Positions 1 through 6,220 of a stretch of DNA of 6,220 nucleotides are shown here, piece after piece. The notes below the pieces were generated by a model. The model made no database searches. It was not told the DNA's origin and saw nothing but the letters and a program-made list of their open reading frames with translations. Every line of letters begins with the position of its first letter. Within the stretch, counting starts at the first letter, position 1. The position numbers were made by a program, and so were the translations under genes. The DNA comes from Pseudomonadota bacterium. GTDB lineage: Bacteria; Pseudomonadota; Alphaproteobacteria; Sphingomonadales; Sphingomonadaceae. The stretch spans positions 1 through 6,220 of the forward strand of contig JAEZES010000300.1 of assembly GCA_023432995.1 (NCBI GenBank). The letters run 5' to 3'.

Positions 1-464
1 GCCTCGAGCCGCGTGCCGTCGGCCCGCGTGGCGGACACGCCGAAGGCGCCGCGCTCGCGGGCGACGACCTCGGCGCGCGGGTGCCAGGCGACCAGCGGCT
101 CGTCGCGTGCGGCCTCGAACAGCGCCAGGCGCAGCGCCCGGTTGGCGAACATGAGCCCGAGCGAGCCTTCCTGCGGTTCGGGCCGGAAGTCGATCCGGCC
201 CGGCTTCATGCCGTCGGTGACGGCGATCGATTCGATCGGGCAGCCGTGCGGCTCGAGCCGGTCGCCGACGCCGATGTTGACGAACAAGTTCCAGCTCGCG
301 GTCGAGATCGCCGAGGCGCGGCCGTCGAAGCCCTCGGCGGTCAGATCGGCCGGGTCGGCGCGGTCGACGACGTGACTCGAGAGGCCCTTCTTCGCCGCGG
401 CGAGGGCCAGCGTCATGCCGACGAGGCCGCCGCCGAGGATCAGGAGATCGCGCTTGTCGCTCAT
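1..464 (-). CDS. UbiH/UbiF/COQ6-family FAD-dependent monooxygenase, N-terminal part (runs off the left edge)
   Basis: Reading the minus strand from the ATG at 464-462 gives 154 open codons to the window edge, so the 3' part is missing. The protein begins MSDKRDLLILGGGLVG. A beta strand leads into the dinucleotide-binding motif G11-x-G13-x-x-G16, and D34 at the end of the second strand (HVVDR) is well placed to bind the FAD ribose. Residues 47-54, DGRASAIS, are a hallmark of the UbiH/UbiF/VisC/COQ6 hydroxylases, which hydroxylate the aromatic ring of ubiquinone precursors at the inner membrane. The later FAD and substrate motifs lie outside the window, so I cannot say which ring position is modified; UbiH-like is most likely. 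Upstream is a G-rich stretch (465-475 on this strand) that may act as a weak ribosome binding site. The gene diverges from the DsbD-family gene with only 28 bp between starts. The family call is firm; the exact member is inferred. Confidence 0.86.
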   Translation of the reverse strand, partial: MSDKRDLLILGGGLVGMTLALAAAKKGLSSHVVDRADPADLTAEGFDGRASAISTASWNLFVNIGVGDRLEPHGCPIESIAVTDGMKPGRIDFRPEPQEGSLGLMFANRALRLALFEAARDEPLVAWHPRAEVVARERGAFGVSATRADGTRLE

Positions 465-482
465 CGCCCCCGTCCCTAGAAC
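454..482 (+). promoter_or_regulatory. Possible promoter of the DsbD-family gene, giving a near-leaderless transcript
   Basis: TTGTCG (454-459) and TAGAAC (477-482) are separated by 17 bp and each match 4 of 6 bases of the sigma-70 consensus hexamers. Transcription would begin around 488-490, only a few bases before the ATG at 493. That would fit the lack of a recognisable Shine-Dalgarno sequence there. The -35 element would lie inside the first codons of the divergent hydroxylase gene. Two half-matching hexamers can occur by chance, so this is tentative. Confidence 0.22.
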
Positions 483-492
483 CGCGCCACCG

Positions 493-2547
493 ATGCGTGC
501 AAGCACGATACCTGTCCTCAAGGCCCTGCTGACCCTGTGCGCGCTGCTCGTGGCGCTGCCGGCGGCGGCGCAGCTGCCGGTGCCGGCGAAGGACAACCAC
601 ATCGCTGCCGAGCTGATCGCCTCGGGCCCGGCGGTGCCGGGCGAGCCGCTCGAGCTGGCGCTGCTGTTCCGGCCGGAGCCGGGCTGGCACGGCTACTGGA
701 AGAACCCCGGCGATGCCGGGCTCGGGATGACGCTGGCGTGGGACCTGCCCGAGGGCTGGAGCGCCGGCGAGCCGCGCTATCCGGTGCCGCACAAGTTGCT
801 CATCGCCGGGCTGATGAACCACGTCTACGAGAGCGACTATGCGGTGCTGGTGCCGCTGAGCGTGCCGGCGAGCGCGGCGGTGGCCAATGTGGTGCCGATC
901 TCGGTCGACGCGAACTGGCTCGCCTGCACCGACAAGATCTGCGTCCCCGAGAGCGCCACCTTGACGCTGCGGCTGGCGACGGACGAAGGACCGCGCGATC
1001 CGCGCTTCGACCAGTGGCGTGCGGCGCTGCCGCCGCTGCTCGACCAGCCGGCGCGATTCGAGCTGACGCCGGAGCGACTGCGCATCGCCATCCCGCTGCC
1101 GGCCTCGCTCGAACTCGAGGCGCCGCACGTGTTCGTCGAGACGGTGCAACTGGCCGACTACCCGGCCGCGCAAGTGTTCCGGCGCAGCGGCAATGTCCTG
1201 GTCGCCGAGATTCCGCGCAAGGGAATCGCCGGGGGGGCCGAGGCGGTGACGGGGATCCTCAAGCTCGACGCCGCGGGCAACGGCGTGACCTTCGAGGCGC
1301 GGCCGGGCGAAGTGCCGACGGGCGGCGAGCTGGTTGCGGGCGAGGAGGCTGGGCAGTTCGCGCCGCTGTGGGCCTTGCTCGGCGGGGCGCTGCTCGGCGG
1401 GCTGGTGCTCAACCTGATGCCGTGCGTGTTCCCGATCCTCAGCCTCAAGGCGCTGACGCTGGCGCGCGCCGGCGAGAGCGAGGCCGACGCGCGGCGCGAG
1501 GGCGTGGCTTACACCGCGGGCGTGGTGCTCGCCTGCCTCGCGCTCGGCGCGCTGCTGCTGGTGCTGCGGGCGATGGGAAGCGAGATCGGCTGGGCGTTCC
1601 AGCTGCAGGAGCCGGGCGTGGTGGTGGCGCTGCTGGTCCTGGCGGTGGCGATCACCGCGAACCTCGCCGGGCTCTACGAGCTGCCCTCGCTGTCGATTAC
1701 CCGCGAAGGCGGGCGGGCCAGCGCGTTCTCGACTGGCCTCCTCGCCGCGTTCGTGGCGACGCCGTGCACCGGGCCGTTCATGGCCGCGGCGCTCGGCGCG
1801 GCGCTGTTGTTGCCGTGGTGGCAGGGGATGGCGCTGTTCGGGATGCTCGGACTCGGGCTGGCGCTGCCGTTCCTGCTGCTCGGGTTCGTGCCGGCGCTGC
1901 GGCGGATGCTCCCGAAGCCGGGCGCGTGGATGAACACCTTCCGCAAGATTCTCGCGATCCCGATGGGGCTTACCGCGCTGGCGCTGCTGTGGCTGGCGTG
2001 GCGGCTGGGCGGCGCGAGCTTCGCCATCGCCGCGGGCGTGCTCGGGGCGACCCTGGTGCTGGCCCTGTGGGCGATCGGACGCGAGCAGCACGCGGGACGC
2101 GGCGCAATGAAGATCGCAGCGTTCGGCGGGCTCGTCCTGGCCGGCCTCGCCTTCGTGGCGGTTCCCAGAGCCTACGATCCGCGGTCGATCGAGGCGGGCG
2201 CGAGCATGCTGTCCGCCGTCCCGTTCAGCGAGTCCGCGCTCGCCGAGGCGCGCGCCGCCAACAAGCCGGTGTTCCTGTGGTTCACCGCCGACTGGTGCCT
2301 GACCTGCAAGGTCAACGAGAGCGTCGCGATCGAGCGCGAGGCGACCAAGGCCGCGTTCGACAAGGCCGGTGTCGTCGCGATGCGCGGCGACTGGACGCGG
2401 CGCGATCCCGAGATCACCCGCTTCCTGACCGAGCACGGCGCGGCCGGGGTGCCGCTGTATGTGTGGTACGGGCCGGGCGGGGACGGGGAGGTGCTGCCGC
2501 AGGTGCTGACGCCTGACAGCCTGGTGGAGCTCGCCGAGGGCGTTTGA
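493..2547 (+). CDS. dsbD: DsbD/ScsB-family thiol:disulfide interchange protein (protein-disulfide reductase)
   Basis: This is a 684-residue membrane reductant conduit. By family knowledge it passes electrons from cytoplasmic thioredoxin across the inner membrane to periplasmic thiol proteins. The ATG at 493 is chosen because it begins a clean signal peptide, with AAA|Q cleavage after residue 26. The frame is open upstream to an ATG at 415, but that would add an arginine- and proline-rich leader lying antisense over the divergent gene. The periplasmic N-terminal domain (about 27-285) is of the DsbC/DsbD N-terminal type, with HGYWKNPGDAG and a cysteine pair C145-TDKI-C150. The membrane domain (about 290-557) has some eight hydrophobic segments. 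Its two conserved redox cysteines are C311 (NLMPCVFP) and C425 (ATPCTGPF). The C-terminal thioredoxin-like domain (about 580-684) has the active site WC602-L-T-C605. All three cysteine pairs are present, so the protein looks functional. The symbol is by family; it could equally be called scsB-like. Confidence 0.93.
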   Translation: MRASTIPVLKALLTLCALLVALPAAAQLPVPAKDNHIAAELIASGPAVPGEPLELALLFRPEPGWHGYWKNPGDAGLGMTLAWDLPEGWSAGEPRYPVPHKLLIAGLMNHVYESDYAVLVPLSVPASAAVANVVPISVDANWLACTDKICVPESATLTLRLATDEGPRDPRFDQWRAALPPLLDQPARFELTPERLRIAIPLPASLELEAPHVFVETVQLADYPAAQVFRRSGNVLVAEIPRKGIAGGAEAVTGILKLDAAGNGVTFEARPGEVPTGGELVAGEEAGQFAPLWALLGGALLGGLVLNLMPCVFPILSLKALTLARAGESEADARREGVAYTAGVVLACLALGALLLVLRAMGSEIGWAFQLQEPGVVVALLVLAVAITANLAGLYELPSLSITREGGRASAFSTGLLAAFVATPCTGPFMAAALGAALLLPWWQGMALFGMLGLGLALPFLLLGFVPALRRMLPKPGAWMNTFRKILAIPMGLTALALLWLAWRLGGASFAIAAGVLGATLVLALWAIGREQHAGRGAMKIAAFGGLVLAGLAFVAVPRAYDPRSIEAGASMLSAVPFSESALAEARAANKPVFLWFTADWCLTCKVNESVAIEREATKAAFDKAGVVAMRGDWTRRDPEITRFLTEHGAAGVPLYVWYGPGGDGEVLPQVLTPDSLVELAEGV

Positions 2548-2595
2548 AGGGCGCGGCCCTCTCCGTGCGTGGCGCTTCTCTGAGAAGCGCGCCCT
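2548..2595. terminator. Hairpin in the convergent gap, probable bidirectional terminator
   Basis: GCGCTTCTC (2572-2580) and GAGAAGCGC (2582-2590) form a perfect inverted repeat around T2581, in practice an 8-bp stem with a 3-nt loop. An outer pair, AGGGCGC (2548-2554) and GCGCCCT (2589-2595), can compete with it or partly extend it. The element fills the gap between the DsbD-family stop (2547) and the lipoprotein stop (2594-2596), which face each other. There is no T-tract on either strand, so a classic intrinsic terminator is not certain; it could instead protect 3' ends or block read-through. Confidence 0.5.
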
Positions 2596-3171
2596 AGTCC
2601 GAGCTGGCTGACGGCTCTTCCACCGGTTCCGCGTCCTCGACTCGCGGCACGCGTCCGCCGGCGCGGCACCAGGCGACGAACTCGCCGGGGATGCGGCTGC
2701 CGCCGATCAGCAACGTGCCGCCGCCGGGCAACGTCGCTTCGAGTTCGCGCGGACCGGTGAACACGTCGAGCGAGGGATCCGTCGCCGGCAGCGCGCCTTC
2801 CCAGCGCCACTCGTCTCCGGCCAGCGTGGCGTCGACCTTGAAGCGCGAGATCATGCCGTTGCCGATGACCGGCAGCAGCGCCTTCTCGCCCGGCTGCGCG
2901 GTGACATGCCGGACGATGCGAAGCTGGACCGGGGTGCGCCGCAAGTCGCACGCCACGGTCAGCAGCGGCCGCCCACCGGGCCGGCCGAAAGCGATCGCCT
3001 GCCCATCACGAGTGACCGACCAGGCGGCGCCCTCGGTGTCGGGCGAGGCAAGCGGCTCGGCGGGAACATGGCGCATCTCGTCGAGCGAGAAGCGCTGCGC
3101 TTCGACGGGCTCCTGCTCGCCCTGGCAGGCGGCGAGGCTCAGGAGACAGGCGACCGTGACCGTGGCGGGCT

Positions 3172-3184
<13 letters not shown>
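2594..3184 (-). CDS. Uncharacterised lipoprotein, translationally coupled to uvrB
   Basis: This is a 196-residue protein from the ATG at 3184-3182. It has a short hydrophobic leader and a lipobox, LAAC, with the lipidated cysteine at C20, so it is probably anchored in the envelope by signal peptidase II processing. The mature part has two cysteines (C79 in TVACDL, C173 in AWCRAGG) that could form a disulfide, alternating short beta-like stretches, and an acidic tail rich in E, P and S. I do not recognise a named family or catalytic motif; the fold looks like a small beta-rich periplasmic domain. The start overlaps the 3' end of uvrB by 13 bp in another frame, so the two are almost certainly cotranscribed and coupled. 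An alternative GTG start at 3175-3173 would overlap the uvrB stop as GTGA and yield a more typical leader beginning MKPATVTV. The gene ends at the convergent hairpin. Being a real gene and a lipoprotein is well supported; its role is unknown. Confidence 0.8.
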
Positions 3185-5361
<2,177 letters not shown>

Positions 5362-5367
<6 letters not shown>

Positions 5368-5376
5368 ATGGCGAAC
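5362..5376 (-). promoter_or_regulatory. Candidate LexA (SOS) box at the uvrB start
   Basis: On the minus strand the sequence is GTTC-N7-GTCC (GGAC-N7-GAAC on the plus strand). This matches 7 of 8 defined bases of the direct-repeat LexA box known from alphaproteobacteria (GTTC-N7-GTTC). It covers the ATG at 5367 or, if translation starts at 5358, sits just upstream of it. A LexA box there could block initiation of a leaderless or short-leader uvrB transcript. An imperfect dyad, GGCGAACGTTGTCCGCC (5370-5386), overlaps it. One mismatch and the unusual position keep this tentative. Confidence 0.35.
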
Positions 5377-5447
5377 GTTGTCCGCCGAAGCAATGCGCCG
5401 GTGGCGCTGCCGGCGCAGCCGTCGCGGCGCCTTCGTTGAGCCGGACG

Positions 5448-5476
5448 TTGGCAGTGCCCGCCGTGCCTGTTAGCGT
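5448..5476 (+). promoter_or_regulatory. Possible promoter of the DUF3617-like lipoprotein gene
   Basis: TTGGCA (5448-5453) matches 5 of 6 bases of the sigma-70 -35 hexamer. After a 17-bp spacer comes TAGCGT (5471-5476), a weak -10 with 3 of 6 matches. Transcription from about 5483 would leave a leader of some 30 nt containing the ribosome binding site. It lies in the 147-bp divergent region shared with uvrB. No other candidate in this region is better. Confidence 0.3.
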
Positions 5477-5501
5477 CCGCCCGCGGCCGCGCCGCTTGTG
5501 A

Positions 5502-5508
5502 AGAGGGG
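5502..5508 (+). promoter_or_regulatory. Ribosome binding site of the DUF3617-like lipoprotein gene
   Basis: AGAGGGG includes the GAGG core (5503-5506), 8 nt before the ATG at 5515. It is the clearest Shine-Dalgarno sequence in the window and fixes this start codon; the divergent and overlapping genes around it have none as good. Confidence 0.65.
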
Positions 5509-5514
5509 AATCCG

Positions 5515-6066
5515 ATGCGCTTGATCCACACCGCGCCGCTCGCCGTGGCGCTCGTCCTCGCCGCCTGCGGCGGTGACGCCGACACCGACGGGGACGGCGT
5601 CGTCTCCGGCGACGAATTTGCCGCCGAGGCAGAGGGTGCGGTCCGGATGCAGCCGGGCCAGTATCGCGCGACATACGAGCAGCTCGAGTTCGACGTCCCC
5701 GGCGCGACCGAAGCGATGAAGCAGCAGATGCAGGCGATGATGGGGGGAGCCGCCGAGGTGGCGAGGCCGATCACCTATTGCCTGACTCCCGAGGACGCCG
5801 CCGCCAACGGGGCGGAGGAGATGGCCAAAAGCATGGCGGAAGGCGACTGCACGGTGTCGCGCTTCGATGTCGCCGGGGGCGCGGTCTCGGCCGACATGCG
5901 GTGCTCGGGCACCGACGGCGTCACCGCGCACGTGGTGATGGACGGACAGATGACTTCGACCAGCTCGACGATGACCATGACCAGCGAAATGGACATGGGG
6001 GCGATGGGCAAGGTCCGGCTGAAGACGCGGGTCAGCGCCGAACGCATCGGCGACTGCCCGGCGTGA
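5515..6066 (+). CDS. DUF3617-like periplasmic lipoprotein with an N-terminal EF-hand-type loop
   Basis: This 183-residue exported protein has a leader ending in the lipobox LAAC with the lipidated cysteine at C18. Right behind it, residues 23-34 (DTDGDGVVSGDE) fit a canonical 12-residue EF-hand calcium loop: D23, D25, D27, G28, V30 and E34 fall at positions 1, 3, 5, 6, 8 and 12. A short helix-like stretch (EFAAEAEGAV) follows. The rest resembles DUF3617: MQPGQYRATYEQLEF (45-59), YCLTPED (88-94), DCTVSRFDVAGG (111-122), MRCSG, a TMTMTSEMDM strand and a terminal IGDC. The four mature cysteines (C89, C112, C130, C181) probably form two disulfides. Methionine is frequent (16 residues). The function of DUF3617 proteins is not established. 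The start is fixed by the ribosome binding site at 5502-5508. Another exported protein begins 40 bp downstream, so a small operon is likely. The family assignment is from motif memory, not from a search. Confidence 0.87.
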   Translation: MRLIHTAPLAVALVLAACGGDADTDGDGVVSGDEFAAEAEGAVRMQPGQYRATYEQLEFDVPGATEAMKQQMQAMMGGAAEVARPITYCLTPEDAAANGAEEMAKSMAEGDCTVSRFDVAGGAVSADMRCSGTDGVTAHVVMDGQMTSTSSTMTMTSEMDMGAMGKVRLKTRVSAERIGDCPA

Positions 6067-6106
6067 CCGGGTGCTTCTCGGACCGTTCGGCCTGGGTTTC
6101 GCGCGC

Positions 6107-6220
6107 GTGCGCTTCGCCCGCCTGATCGTGCTGTCTACGCTGGCAGTCGCGCCGGCCGTGGCGTTTGCCGCGTTGACGGCCGAGGAGGTGACCGCCGAGA
6201 TGGCCCGGCTGCCACAGCAG
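6107..6220 (+). CDS. N-terminal fragment of an exported protein, cut by the right edge
   Basis: From the GTG at 6107 the frame is open for 38 codons to the window end. It reads as a typical Sec signal peptide (MRFARLIVL, then a hydrophobic core) with a likely cleavage after AVAFA at residue 21, followed by the helix-like ALTAEEVTAEMARLPQQ. The frame is also open upstream to a GTG at 6071, but that would put an unneeded extension before the leader. There is no good Shine-Dalgarno sequence, so translation may depend on coupling to the upstream gene, which ends 40 bp earlier. The last visible residues resemble the stretch before the QPG motif in the upstream DUF3617-like protein, so this may be a second member of that family; too little is visible to be sure. 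It lacks a lipobox and is probably free in the periplasm. Confidence 0.55.
   Translation, partial: MRFARLIVLSTLAVAPAVAFAALTAEEVTAEMARLPQQ

Noticed and set aside
13..479. Two plus-strand open frames at the left edge
   Set aside because: Antisense to the FAD monooxygenase, whose minus-strand reading shows the GxGxxG and DGRASAIS motifs.
496..507. Small palindrome CGTGCAAGCACG at the DsbD-family start, considered as an operator
   Set aside because: Only 5-bp arms, inside the first codons, with no second copy noticed; easily due to chance.
1231..1237. Run of seven G in the DsbD-family gene, considered as a phase-variation slip site
   Set aside because: The reading frame is intact through it, and runs of this length are expected in 70% GC DNA.
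537..2516. 659-residue open frame on the plus strand inside the DsbD-family gene
   Set aside because: An R/G/A-rich out-of-frame shadow; the overlapping frame has the signal peptide, membrane segments and all redox cysteines.
5470..5931. 153-residue minus-strand open frame opposite the DUF3617-like gene
   Set aside because: No ribosome binding site and no motif; the plus-strand gene has a good ribosome binding site, lipobox and family motifs.

Overview
The window is about 70% GC and densely coding, with no RNA genes, mobile elements, phage genes or CRISPR arrays. It looks like an ordinary chromosomal stretch of an alphaproteobacterium, probably Sphingomonadales (Sphingomonas/Erythrobacter-like). 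The reasons are the GC content, the ubiquinone-type FAD hydroxylase, the alphaproteobacterial-style UvrB with a basic C-terminal tail, and a short DUF3617-type lipoprotein. This placement is inference from protein style; no database was searched.

Layout: (1) the 5' part of a UbiH/UbiF/COQ6-family FAD monooxygenase gene, on the minus strand and running off the left edge (1-464). (2) Diverging from it after only 28 bp, a 684-residue DsbD-family thiol:disulfide interchange protein (493-2547, +). (3) A strong hairpin in the 46-bp convergent gap. (4) A two-gene minus-strand unit: uvrB (5367-3172), then a small lipoprotein gene (3184-2594) whose start overlaps the uvrB stop. (5) A 147-bp divergent intergenic region with a LexA-box-like motif at the uvrB start and a possible promoter for the next gene. 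(6) A DUF3617-like lipoprotein gene (5515-6066, +) with an EF-hand-type calcium loop right behind the lipid-modified cysteine. (7) After 40 bp, the start of another exported protein (from about 6107, +), cut by the right edge.

The genes do not form one pathway. UvrB is cytoplasmic nucleotide excision repair and the FAD enzyme belongs to quinone biosynthesis. The other products are in the envelope: DsbD carries reducing power across the inner membrane, and the two lipoproteins and the last exported protein act in the periplasm or outer membrane. I see no convincing undescribed system. The points most worth a second look are the calcium-loop lipoprotein and its downstream neighbour, the possible SOS box on uvrB, and the unresolved start of the uvrB-coupled lipoprotein.
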